Below are positions 16,963-24,183 of a stretch of 35,410 bases of DNA, one piece after another. The stretch comes from an uncultured Collinsella sp. (GTDB lineage Bacteria > Actinomycetota > Coriobacteriia > Coriobacteriales > Coriobacteriaceae). Positions within the stretch are counted from its first letter, which is position 1. Every line of letters starts with the position of its first letter. The stretch is taken from the NCBI GenBank assembly GCA_900762355.1, contig CAAFGE010000042.1:1-35410 (forward strand). The letters are read 5' to 3'. The notes under the pieces are model-generated. The model saw nothing but the letters and a program-made list of their open reading frames with translations. It ran no database searches and was not told the DNA's origin. The position numbers and the translations under genes are program-made.

Positions 16963-17886
16963 ATGAATCAGATCATTCTCGCATCTCATGGCGGCCTGGC
17001 CGCAGGCGCCAAAGACACGCTCGAGATGGTTCTCGGCGACGTGTCGAACGTCCACGTCGTGTCGCTTGCTCGTGACGACAAGGAGCCCATCACCAACAAG
17101 GTGGACGCCATGATCGCCACGTTCAACGCGGACGACACCGTCTATGTGCTGACCGATATGCTCGGCAGCTCGGTCAACAACAGCATGGTCGAGCTTTCCA
17201 AGAACGGCACGAAGTTCACGGTTGTCAGCGGTTTCAACATCCCGCTGGCGCTCACGCTCGCTATGAGCCCCGTCCCCGTCAAGGGCGCCGAGCTCGCGGC
17301 CCTCATCAACGAGGCCCGCACCGGTCTGACCAACCCCAACGCACCGGTCGAGGCCGCCGCGACCCCCGCCAAGAAGGCCACGGCGTCCCGTCACAGCTCC
17401 GGTCCCGCCAAGATCGTCCTCGCACGTCTTGACTACCGTCTGCTGCACGGCCAGGTCGTCTTTACCTGGACCACCAAGGTTCAGGCCGAGCGCATCATCG
17501 TCGTCGACAACGCTGCCGCCAACGATGACATCAAGAAGGGCGCTCTCAAGCTGGCCAAGCCCCAGGGCGTGCGCCTGAACGTCTTCACCGTCGAGCGTGC
17601 CCTCGCCAAGATGGACAAGCTCAACACCCTCGGCGAGCGCGTCATGTTCGTCTTTGGCAACACTGCCGAGATGCTGCAGTTCTGCCAGGGCTACAAGCTC
17701 GACGCCATCAACCTGGGCGCCACCGCCAACCACGACGGTGCCGATCAGGTCGGCGGCAAGGACAGCTCCGTCTTTCTCGACGCCACCCAGAAGGCCGACG
17801 TCAATCAGCTGCTCGACATGGGCATCAAGCTCTATGTTCAGCAGACCCCTACGTATCAGAGCGTCGACATCGACGCCAAGCTGTAA
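16963..17886 (+). CDS. PTS mannose-family EIIA-EIIB fusion
   Basis: A 307-residue cytoplasmic two-domain phosphocarrier. EIIA (residues 1-120) carries phospho-His9 in ILASHGGLAAG. An Ala/Pro/Lys linker covers about 125-148. EIIB (150-307) carries phospho-His162 in RLDYRLLHGQVVFTW. Phosphate passes from HPr to His9, then His162, then the sugar during transport. The fusion resembles ManX, whereas Salmonella GfrA and GfrB are separate. GGAGGAGG at 16951-16958 is a very strong ribosome site. It heads the operon with EIIC, EIID and a deglycase downstream, which argues for an Amadori compound as substrate rather than plain mannose. Confidence 0.92.
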   Translation: MNQIILASHGGLAAGAKDTLEMVLGDVSNVHVVSLARDDKEPITNKVDAMIATFNADDTVYVLTDMLGSSVNNSMVELSKNGTKFTVVSGFNIPLALTLAMSPVPVKGAELAALINEARTGLTNPNAPVEAAATPAKKATASRHSSGPAKIVLARLDYRLLHGQVVFTWTTKVQAERIIVVDNAAANDDIKKGALKLAKPQGVRLNVFTVERALAKMDKLNTLGERVMFVFGNTAEMLQFCQGYKLDAINLGATANHDGADQVGGKDSSVFLDATQKADVNQLLDMGIKLYVQQTPTYQSVDIDAKL

Positions 17887-17922
17887 TCAACCAGGCTTTT
17901 GCCTGACTGAAAGGAGAAGGGT

Positions 17923-18717
17923 ATGAATACGTTCATCAGTGCGGTGCTCGTCGGCCTCGTCGGCGTGTTCTGCATGTGGGACTCCCGCCTGCTCGGTCGT
18001 CTTAACTTCGAGCAGCCCCTCGTTGGCGCTACGCTCGTCGGTCTGCTGCTGGGCGATGTGCCCACCGGCCTTGCCGTCGGTGCCGCCGTCGAGCTCGTGT
18101 CCATGGGCCTGGTGCAGGTCGGCGCCGCCGTTCCGCCCGATATGGTCCTGGGCGGCATCGTGGCCGCTGCCTTTGCGTGCCTGACCGATGCTTCCGCCGA
18201 GACCGCCATGACGATCGCCATCCCGGTCGCCGTCCTGGGTCAGCTTCTCGGCATCGTGTTCCGTTCCATCATCGCCGCCCTCACCCATGTGGCAGATAGC
18301 GCGATCGATAACGGAAAGTTCAAGACCGCCTACCGTATGCACATCTGCGCCGGCTCCGGTCTGTACGCTGTCATGTACTTCCTGCCGATCTTCCTCGCCG
18401 TCTTTGTTGGCACCGACCTGGTTCAGGCCATCGTCAACATGGTTCCCGAGTGGCTGTCCACCGGTCTTAACGTTTCGACCAAGATCATGACCGCCTACGG
18501 CTTGGCCCTGCTGCTCACCATGATGATCAAGAAGGGTATGACTCCGTTCCTGTTCATCGGTTTCCTGCTCGCCGCTTACCTCAACCTGTCCGTCATCGCG
18601 GTCGCTCTGATCGGTGTGTGCCTGGCTGTCGTCTTCATGGGCTTCAAGTTCAACGGTTCCCATGCAGCCGCCGGTGTCGATTCCGACTACGATCCGCTCG
18701 AAGACGACGAAGACTAA
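17923..18717 (+). CDS. PTS mannose-family EIIC membrane component
   Basis: The 264-residue membrane protein starts 36 bp after the EIIAB gene behind AAGGAGAAGG (17911-17920). The family block LVGLLLGDVPTGLAVGAAVELVSMGLVQVGAAVPPD lies at about residues 38-75. Several hydrophobic helices follow and the tail is acidic (DSDYDPLEDDED). Together with EIID it forms the translocation channel. A short hairpin CAGGC-TTTT-GCCTG sits in the gap upstream and may stabilise or tune the transcript. Confidence 0.92.
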   Translation: MNTFISAVLVGLVGVFCMWDSRLLGRLNFEQPLVGATLVGLLLGDVPTGLAVGAAVELVSMGLVQVGAAVPPDMVLGGIVAAAFACLTDASAETAMTIAIPVAVLGQLLGIVFRSIIAALTHVADSAIDNGKFKTAYRMHICAGSGLYAVMYFLPIFLAVFVGTDLVQAIVNMVPEWLSTGLNVSTKIMTAYGLALLLTMMIKKGMTPFLFIGFLLAAYLNLSVIAVALIGVCLAVVFMGFKFNGSHAAAGVDSDYDPLEDDED

Positions 18718-18730
18718 GGAGGAACACACT

Positions 18731-19564
18731 ATGGCAACCGCAACCAAGGACGTGTCCCTGAACAAGAAGGTCAGCCAGTTCTTCTGGCGCTCCTGGGCCA
18801 TCCAGGCCTCTTGGAACTACGAGCGTCAGATGAACATGGGCTTCCTCTACGGCATGGTTCCCACGCTCGACCGCCTCTATCCGGACGAGTCCGACCCCAA
18901 GCAGCTCGCTGCTAAGAAAGAGGCTTACCACCGTCACATGGCGTTCTACAACTGCACCCCGCAGACGAGCGCCTTTATCCTGGGCCTCACCGCCTCCATG
19001 GAGGAGGAGTACGCCAAGGATCCCGAGAACTTCGATCCCGATTCGATCAACGCGGTCAAGACCTCCCTCATGGGTCCGCTTTCCGGCATCGGTGACTCCT
19101 TCTTCCAGGGTACCATCCGCGTTATCGCCTTTGGCCTGGGCGTTCAGCTGGCTCAGCAGGGCTCCATCATGGGCCCGATCCTGGCCATGCTCATTTCCAT
19201 CGTCCCCTCTGTGCTGATCACTTGGTTCGCAGCCAAGATGGGCTATCAGGGCGGCCACGAGTACCTGAGCAAGCTTCAGGGCGGCGACCTCATGGAGAAG
19301 CTCATGTATGTCTGCGGCATCGTGGGTCTTATGTCCGTGGGCGGCATGATCGCTACGCTGATCGGCGCCGCCACCCCGCTGCAGTTCGCTGACGGCACCG
19401 TCGTGATCCAGGACATCCTGGACGGCATGATGCCCCAGATGATCTCCCTTGGCCTCACCGGCCTTATGTACTGGCTCATCAAGAAGAACGTCAACACCGG
19501 TTGGCTTCTCGTGATCGCCATCGTGGGCGGCATCGCCCTCTCCGCGGCCGGCATCCTGGCCTAG
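18731..19564 (+). CDS. PTS mannose-family EIID membrane component
   Basis: A 277-residue EIID. The ATG at 18731 is 13 bp after the EIIC stop and has AGGAGGA at 18717-18723, overlapping the EIIC stop. The family N-terminus is clear (FFWRSWAIQASWNYERQMNMGFLYGMVPTLDRLY), as are HMAFYNCTPQTSAFILGL and LMGPLSGIGDSFFQGTIR. Most of the protein is cytoplasmic-facing, with C-terminal membrane helices. EIID is found only in the mannose family, so it fixes the family assignment of the operon. Confidence 0.93.
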   Translation: MATATKDVSLNKKVSQFFWRSWAIQASWNYERQMNMGFLYGMVPTLDRLYPDESDPKQLAAKKEAYHRHMAFYNCTPQTSAFILGLTASMEEEYAKDPENFDPDSINAVKTSLMGPLSGIGDSFFQGTIRVIAFGLGVQLAQQGSIMGPILAMLISIVPSVLITWFAAKMGYQGGHEYLSKLQGGDLMEKLMYVCGIVGLMSVGGMIATLIGAATPLQFADGTVVIQDILDGMMPQMISLGLTGLMYWLIKKNVNTGWLLVIAIVGGIALSAAGILA

Positions 19565-19598
19565 TCGCGACCAAGCGCCTAACCGCTTTCCCCCGGGG

Positions 19599-19629
19599 GC
19601 CTGCCTGGCATCCCATACCCCAGGCAGGC
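19599..19629 (+). terminator. Hairpin after EIID (possible attenuator)
   Basis: A perfect 10-bp stem, GCCTGCCTGG (19599-19608) / CCAGGCAGGC (19620-19629), has an 11-base loop and then TTCC. The T-run is poor, so partial termination or mRNA 3'-end protection is more likely than a full stop. Confidence 0.5.
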
Positions 19630-19642
19630 TTCCATCCCCAAA

Positions 19643-19673
19643 ATGCGACAATGGGACAGTCCCCTTGTCGCAT
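19643..19673. repeat. 31-bp perfect palindrome with nested hairpin
   Basis: ATGCGACAA (19643-19651) pairs with TTGTCGCAT (19665-19673), and inside it GGGAC (19653-19657) pairs with GTCCC (19659-19663). Almost every base is paired. It lies between EIID and SIS 2, where it could shield upstream mRNA from decay or mark an inserted repeat. Confidence 0.8.
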
Positions 19674-19763
19674 CCTCAACGGACCGGCGACTCGGTCCAA
19701 ACCACGGTAACCCTGCGAGCGCCCGGCAATGTGGCGCCGCAAAAATCGAAAGGAATGTGTCAG

Positions 19764-20747
19764 ATGTACGAGATCGACCTTAACCTCCCTAAGCAGATCG
19801 TCGCTGACGTCCTGTCCAACCACGAGATTCACAGTGTCGCCTTCGTCGGCTGCGGCGCTTCCATGTCCGACCTTTACCCCGCCAAGTACTTCTTGGCCAA
19901 CAACACGGACAAGCTGAACGTTCAGATCTTCACCGCTAACGAGTTCAACTACGACACGCCTTCCTGGGTCAACGAGCACACCTTCGTGATCACCTGCTCC
20001 CTCGGTGGCTCCACGCCCGAGACCGTCGAGGCCAACAAGACCGCCAAGAAGCACAACTGCCCGGTCGTCTCCCTCACCAACAAGGCTGGTTCCGCTCTGA
20101 CCGTCGACGCCGACCACGTCATCGTTCACGGCTTCCACGCCAACTACGCTGCCAAGTGCGAGAAGCCCGGCTATGCCATCGCTCTTGCTCTCGAGATCCT
20201 TCAGCAGACCGAGGGCTATGACCACTACGAGGACATGATCACCGGCCTCACCAACATCTTCGATCTCTGCGAGAACGCCGCTCAGCACTGCAAGAAGCTC
20301 GCCAAGAAGTTCGCCGAGGACTTCAAGGACGACAAGATGATCTACTTCATGGCTTCCGGTGCCTCCGAGAAGATGGCTTATTCTCACGCCGCCTTCCTGT
20401 TCACCGAGATGCAGTGGATCGACGCCGCCGCCTACAACACCGGCGAGTACTTCCACGGCCCGTTCGAGGTTTCCACCGAGGGCAAGCCTTACGTCTTCTT
20501 CATGTCCGATGGCGCTACCCGTCCGATGGACGCCCGCGCCCTCACCTTCCTTGAGCGCATGGGTGCCAAGGTCGCTCTGATCGACTCCAAGGACTACGGC
20601 CTGGCCGACGCCGTGCCCGCGAGCGTCATCACCTACTTTAACCCGCTGCTGCACCTCGCCGTTATGCGCGAGTACGGCAACCAGATCGCCGAGGCCCGTC
20701 AGCACCCGCTGACCATGCGTCGCTACATGTGGAAGCTTTCCTACTAA
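19764..20747 (+). CDS. SIS-domain fructosamine-6-phosphate deglycase (SIS 2, in the PTS operon)
   Basis: I use the ATG at 19764 (327 residues): the GAAAGGA at 19748-19754 abuts the other in-frame ATG at 19755 but is well spaced from 19764. Sugar-phosphate loops are FVGCGASMSDLYPAKYF (27-43) and SLGGSTPET (79-87). The catalytic pair is Glu215 and His231 (GEYFHGPFE), 16 apart as in FraB. It ends MRRYMWKLSY, nearly the same as SIS 1. It is cotranscribed or nearly so with EIIABCD, so it most likely acts on the compound this PTS imports (fructoselysine or glucoselysine 6-phosphate by analogy with GfrE/GfrF). Two hairpins in the 199-bp gap may give it a different mRNA level from the PTS genes. Confidence 0.85.
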   Translation: MYEIDLNLPKQIVADVLSNHEIHSVAFVGCGASMSDLYPAKYFLANNTDKLNVQIFTANEFNYDTPSWVNEHTFVITCSLGGSTPETVEANKTAKKHNCPVVSLTNKAGSALTVDADHVIVHGFHANYAAKCEKPGYAIALALEILQQTEGYDHYEDMITGLTNIFDLCENAAQHCKKLAKKFAEDFKDDKMIYFMASGASEKMAYSHAAFLFTEMQWIDAAAYNTGEYFHGPFEVSTEGKPYVFFMSDGATRPMDARALTFLERMGAKVALIDSKDYGLADAVPASVITYFNPLLHLAVMREYGNQIAEARQHPLTMRRYMWKLSY

Positions 20748-20780
20748 TCGCAAGTAAGTAGTCCTTACTGGTTGATTGAG

Positions 20781-20812
20781 AGGGGATGGGGTTTGTGCCC
20801 TGTCCCCTTTTT
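20781..20812 (+). terminator. Imperfect terminator after SIS 2
   Basis: AGGGGATGGG (20781-20790) pairs with CCCTGTCCCCT with one bulge, followed by a TTTTT run. It may partly separate SIS 2 from the HAD gene. Confidence 0.6.
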
Positions 20813-20832
20813 GCGCTTGAGAGGAGATACGT

Positions 20833-21462
20833 ATGATCAAAGCAGTGCTGTTTGATATGGACGGCGTGCTGGTCGATACCGAGTGGTTCTACAACCGTCG
20901 TCGCGTGGCGTTTATGGAAGAGAAGGGGTTCCACTTTGACGAGATCCCCGATCTTTCGGGGTCTAATGAGCCTGCCATTTGGCAGGCGCTGGTGCCCGAC
21001 GATGTTGAGCTGCGCGAGCGCCTGCGCGTGGAATACAAGCAGGTCTACAGCCCGGTCCATCCCGTTCCGTATGCCGAGTTGCTTAACGAGCAAACGGAGC
21101 CGGTGATGCGCGAACTGCACAAGCGCGGCGTGAAGTGTGCCATTGCGAGCTCGTCCTATCGCGAGCTGATCGACGAGCTGGTTGAGATCGCCGGTATTGC
21201 CGACGTGCTGGACTACACCATCAGCGGACATGAGTGCAGCGCGTTTAAGCCCGACCCCGAGATCTACCTGCGCGCCATGGAGGCGCTGGGCGTGGAGCCG
21301 GCCGAGTGCCTGGTCATCGAGGACTCGCCTTTGGGCATCGAGGCCGGTAAGCGCTCCGGCGCCCGCGTCCTGGCGCTGCGTCCGCACGAGGGTGTCAACC
21401 TGGACCAGTCAGCCGCCGACACCATCATCGACAACCTGGCCGACATTTTGGCCGCTTTGTAG
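20833..21462 (+). CDS. HAD-family hydrolase (beta-phosphoglucomutase-like)
   Basis: A 209-residue protein with GAGGAGA before the ATG. HAD motifs: I, FDMDGVLVD with nucleophile Asp8 and Asp10; II, AIASSS; III, FKPDPEIY; IV, IEDSPLGIEAG. An alpha-helical cap sits between motifs I and II. Members of this subgroup dephosphorylate sugar phosphates or isomerise beta-glucose 1-phosphate. Being next to the deglycase, it could dephosphorylate the hexose 6-phosphate or clear dead-end phosphorylated side products. That role is inference. Confidence 0.88.
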   Translation: MIKAVLFDMDGVLVDTEWFYNRRRVAFMEEKGFHFDEIPDLSGSNEPAIWQALVPDDVELRERLRVEYKQVYSPVHPVPYAELLNEQTEPVMRELHKRGVKCAIASSSYRELIDELVEIAGIADVLDYTISGHECSAFKPDPEIYLRAMEALGVEPAECLVIEDSPLGIEAGKRSGARVLALRPHEGVNLDQSAADTIIDNLADILAAL

Positions 21463-21559
21463 TGTCAATCCGCCGCGAGAAGCATTGGTTCACGCGTCTT
21501 TTGCTGCGGATTGGCTTAATTTGTCCTCTATTTGGATTCGTTTGGCTTCGATTCGGACT
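21463..21559. other. Intergenic: hairpin after the HAD gene
   Basis: CAATCCGC (21466-21473) pairs with GCGGATTG (21506-21513), with weaker pairing inside, before an AT-rich stretch. It may serve as a weak terminator. The rest of this stretch (GGATTCGTTTGGCTTCGATTCGG) shows nothing I can name. Confidence 0.5.
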
Positions 21560-21678
21560 AAGTGAGTAGGCTTTTTGGTGCAGTACGAGCGCAAAGTGCA
21601 TCTGCTCTAGCAAAACCGCAGGTCACAGGGGTGGCGGTTTTGGGTGTGCTCGGCAGATCGTAAAAAGTCTACTCACTT
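21560..21678. repeat. 119-bp multi-branched inverted-repeat element
   Basis: Outer arms AAGTGAGTAGGCTTTTT (21560-21576) and AAAAAGTCTACTCACTT (21662-21678) pair at 16 of 17 positions. Inside, ATCTGC/GCAGAT forms a second stem and CAAAACCGC (21611-21619) / GCGGTTTTG (21634-21642) a third, perfect one. No open frame or T-run explains it. It could be a mobile palindromic element or a folded RNA. Confidence 0.75.
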
Positions 21679-21764
21679 GTAATTTGGGCCTTTGGTCGTG
21701 GAGGCTGTTGGTCCCGCTTTGGTTGTCGAGAGAGGGTGAATTGAAGCGCCCCCGCACGCTCCAT

Positions 21765-21772
21765 GCTACAAT
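21765..21772 (+). promoter_or_regulatory. Extended -10 of the YitT gene
   Basis: TGCTACAAT ends at 21772 and fits the extended -10 form TGnTACAAT. TTGAAG at 21741-21746 is 20 bp upstream, too far to be a good -35, so the extended -10 probably does the work. Confidence 0.5.
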
Positions 21773-21817
21773 CGCGGGCATGCCCCACAACTACATCTGC
21801 CTTCGAAAGGAGCTTCC

Positions 21818-22825
21818 GTGGCGAACGCCATCGATCAGCTCACGGACCGCGTGCTCGTGCTCGGCCGCCTCACCATCGTCCGCCGTGCCATTACCGCCGT
21901 GGCGGTCACAATTTCTGCCGTCCTCCAAACATTCCTGATCCAGGCGTTCATTCAGCCCGCCGACCTGCTTCCGAGCGGTCTTACCGGCGTCGCGGTCCTG
22001 CTCGATCGCGTTACCTCGCTCGGCGGTGTTCGCATCGACATCTCGCTCGGCATGCTCGCGCTCAACATCCCCGTGGCGCTCCTATGCTGGAGCGGCATTA
22101 GCAAGCGCTTCGTCATCTTCTCGATGATGCAGGTCGTGCTCTCATCGCTGTTTCTCAACGTCTTTCACTTCGCTCCGTTTTTGGGCGACAAGATCATGCT
22201 CATCATTTTTGGCGGCGTGGTCTCGGGTCTGGGCGCTGCCATCGCGCTTAAATCCGGCGCATCCACTGGCGGCACCGACTTTATCGCGCTGTGGGTTTCC
22301 AACCACACGGGCAAGACCATCTGGGGCGTCATCTTTGGTTTCAACTGCTTTATCCTGGCGATCTTTGGCTTTATGTTTGGCTGGGACAAGGCGGCGTACT
22401 CCATCGTGTTCCAGTTTATTTCGACCAAGACCATCGACAGTTTCTATCGTCGTTACGACCGCGTGACGCTGCAGATCACGACGCGTAAGGCAGACGAGGT
22501 CATGACCGCCTATGTTGACCATTTTCAGCATGGCATTAGCTGTGCCGAGGTCATCGGCGGATACAGCCGCGAAAAGATGTATCTGCTGCACGCCGTTGTC
22601 TCGACCTACGAGAGTCAGGACATTATCAAGCTGGTGTGTGACATTGATCCCGGCGCCGTGATCAATGTGTTCCACACGCTCAACTTTGTGGGCGGCTGGT
22701 GGGGCGGTCATGTCGACGAGCCCATGCCCACGGCCGTACCCGATCCCGACAAGCCCGCGCGCATGGCCAGCAGGCAGGCGCGCCTCAGCGAGCAGGACAG
22801 CCTGCAGCAGGACGACGGCAAGTAG
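21818..22825 (+). CDS. YitT-family membrane protein (DUF161 with DUF2179 tail)
   Basis: A GTG start at 21818 with AAAGGA at 21806-21811 gives 335 residues. About five membrane helices (residues 20-200, including AVLQTFLIQAFIQPADLLPSG and KSGASTGGTDFIALW) are followed by a soluble DUF2179 domain (about 210-310: ITTRKADEVMTAYVDHFQHGISCAEVIGGYSREKMYLL). The loop GASTGGTDFIA is typical of the family. The biochemical function of YitT proteins is not established. It has its own promoter, so membership in the catabolic island is by position only. Confidence 0.88.
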   Translation: MANAIDQLTDRVLVLGRLTIVRRAITAVAVTISAVLQTFLIQAFIQPADLLPSGLTGVAVLLDRVTSLGGVRIDISLGMLALNIPVALLCWSGISKRFVIFSMMQVVLSSLFLNVFHFAPFLGDKIMLIIFGGVVSGLGAAIALKSGASTGGTDFIALWVSNHTGKTIWGVIFGFNCFILAIFGFMFGWDKAAYSIVFQFISTKTIDSFYRRYDRVTLQITTRKADEVMTAYVDHFQHGISCAEVIGGYSREKMYLLHAVVSTYESQDIIKLVCDIDPGAVINVFHTLNFVGGWWGGHVDEPMPTAVPDPDKPARMASRQARLSEQDSLQQDDGK

Positions 22826-22868
22826 GGTACCGGCATTTTGCCGGCCTGGCGCAATCCTGTCCGCTTGA

Positions 22869-22905
22869 GCCTCCCGAAAGCCTCGCTGCTTTCGGGAGGC
22901 CTTCG
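22869..22905 (+). terminator. Rho-independent terminator after the YitT gene
   Basis: A perfect 12-bp stem GCCTCCCGAAAG (22869-22880) / CTTTCGGGAGGC (22889-22900) is followed by CTTCGTTT. The T-run is short but the stem is strong. Confidence 0.75.
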
Positions 22906-22952
22906 TTTGCCAAGATAAAACCTACCAAAATGAAGCTGTCGCTTTTTGGTAG
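22905..22952. repeat. Degenerate copy of the AACCTACC/TTTTGGTAG palindrome
   Basis: GTTTGCCAAGATAAAACCTACC at the start of this stretch matches the reverse complement of the DNA at about 30947-30970, to the right of the 37-bp repeat there, with two differences. CTACCAAAA and TTTTTGGTAG then form the arms of a hairpin. The element lies between the YitT terminator and the GntR promoter. Confidence 0.6.
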
Positions 22953-22994
22953 AGAGGGTGTATCGTTTTATCAATATGAGGTAACATGAAACTA

Positions 22995-23010
22995 GACGTT
23001 ATATACGTAT
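22995..23010 (+). promoter_or_regulatory. Operator with ACGTTATA motif (site 3)
   Basis: GACGTTATATACGTAT contains ACGTTATA at 22996-23003 and the 12-mer GACGTTATATAC, which recurs with one change on the minus strand at 15639-15650. It lies 36 bp before the GntR start at 23046, so this is the probable autoregulatory site of regulator B. Confidence 0.6.
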
Positions 23011-23045
23011 TAGTTATTTCGATATTCCAATAAGAGTGATTAGAT

Positions 23046-23765
23046 ATGCCTACGCCCAAAAATGCACCGCTTTACCAGCAGATTTATGACGAAATCAAGG
23101 ACGCGATCGAGAAAGGTGTTTATGCACCCAAGGAGCGTATTCCGTCCGAGCTTGAGCTAGCCGAGCAGTACGACGTGAGCCGCATTACGGTGCGCCGCGC
23201 CGTCGAGGAGCTGTGTTCCGATGGCTACCTGGTTAAGCAGCAGGGCCGTGGCACCTTTGTCTCCACGCCGCACATCAACCGCCAGTTCCACGCCTCGACG
23301 CTGCAGACGTTTACCGCGCTGTGTGCCGACAATGGCATGAAGGCGGGTGCACACGTGGTCGATCGCCAGATTGTGCCGGCACGTCAAAACGAGATGGAGT
23401 TCTTTGGCCTGCAGAAGGACGCGCTGCTGCTGCACATCAAGCGCGTACGTACAGCCGACGGCGAGCCCATTTTTGAGGAGAACATCTTTGTGCCGTTTGA
23501 CGCCTACCGTGAGCTGTTGACGGCCGATCTTGAGGACAAGTCGATTTTTGCCGAGGTCGAGCGTGTTGGCGGAACGCCGATTGTCTCGGTTGGTTACCGC
23601 ACGGTCGAGGCCGTTCGTGCCAATACCGAGCAGGCGGCCGAGTTGGGCATTGCTCCGCACGATCCACTGCTCAACCTGCGTGCCGGCTTTATCGGCCCCA
23701 ATGGCGAGCCGGTCCTGATGGGTAAGCAGTACTACGTGGGATCGCGCTACGTTATGGTCATGTAA
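23046..23765 (+). CDS. GntR/UTRA transcriptional regulator (regulator B)
   Basis: The 239-residue product has a winged helix at 1-75 (PLYQQIYDEIKDAIEKGVYAPKERIPSELELAEQY, VSRITVRRAVEEL, QQGRGTFVSTP) and a UTRA effector domain after about residue 90. The ribosome site is weak (AAGAGTG). It shares long blocks with regulator C at 26163 (PLYQQ, RITVRRAIEEL, QQGRGTFV, VRTADG, GSRYV), so the two are paralogs. The ACGTTATA word in its own promoter recurs before the DMT gene, the PTS operon and the SIS gene at 35183, which makes it the best candidate regulator of those three. The effector is probably a fructosamine phosphate (inference). Confidence 0.9.
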   Translation: MPTPKNAPLYQQIYDEIKDAIEKGVYAPKERIPSELELAEQYDVSRITVRRAVEELCSDGYLVKQQGRGTFVSTPHINRQFHASTLQTFTALCADNGMKAGAHVVDRQIVPARQNEMEFFGLQKDALLLHIKRVRTADGEPIFEENIFVPFDAYRELLTADLEDKSIFAEVERVGGTPIVSVGYRTVEAVRANTEQAAELGIAPHDPLLNLRAGFIGPNGEPVLMGKQYYVGSRYVMVM

Positions 23766-24001
23766 GTTACGCGGTTTTACCAAACCGCGTAACGGCTCGA
23801 CGCTGCAAGCCCGCCAGAGCGGCAATCTGCCTTTCAGCTGCGGCGGCATGATCAGAAGTTTTTGTTCCGTCGTTCTAACGAACGACGGACCGGTCGACGC
23901 TGCAAACGCCCCTAAGCGGCAATCTGACGTTCAACCGTCGGTCGCGTACCGAAGTACGCTTCCCTCCTCTTTCACGTCACCTTGCTCGCTTAGGGGCGTT
24001 T
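23766..24001. repeat. Tandem structured modules with 97-bp period
   Basis: Module 1: hairpin GTTACGCGGTTT-TACC-AAACCGCGTAAC (23766-23793), then TCGACGCTGCAAGC (23797-23810) and GCGGCAATCTG (23819-23829). Module 2: hairpin TCCGTCGTTC-TAAC-GAACGACGGA (23866-23889), then TCGACGCTGCAAAC (23894-23907) and GCGGCAATCTG (23916-23926). Both word pairs are exactly 97 bp apart, while the hairpin arms differ in sequence and still pair. Module 2 is closed by a perfect 14-bp stem (23904-23917 with 23988-24001). Inside it GCGTAC-CGAA-GTACGC (23944-23959) would be a cUUCGg hairpin on the minus strand. No coding frame accounts for this. Confidence 0.75.
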
Positions 24002-24183
24002 TCGCTGACTTATGCTCAACCAGCGACGTTTGCGCGCTTGTCAAGAGATTAGCCGTTGGGAAAGTGTTCAAAAATCCCACGCTCGTTCCTTTTGGATTGC
24101 GTTGCCCGTGGTCGACGGCCGTGCGGCACCGGTCCGCGTGGCGGCGTATAATCGGCGGCAGATGACTTGGACGTTAGGAAACC
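24002..24183 (+). promoter_or_regulatory. recQ leader with TATAAT box
   Basis: A consensus TATAAT lies at 24147-24152, 31 bp before the recQ start, with AGGA at 24176-24179 as ribosome site. No good -35 is evident in the GC-rich DNA upstream. The first part of the stretch, after the structured repeats, shows no gene. Confidence 0.5.

Noticed and set aside
19764..20747. Calling SIS 2 a GlmS-type glucosamine-fructose-6-phosphate aminotransferase
   Set aside because: It has no N-terminal glutaminase domain and is about 327 residues with the GEYFHGPFE block of the deglycase branch; it sits in a PTS operon of the gfr type.
23750..23761. CGTTATGGTCAT at the end of the GntR-B gene, matching 12 bases of the PTS operator region
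   Set aside because: It lies in the coding sequence for the conserved RYVMVM end and there is no promoter beside it; a chance match is likely.
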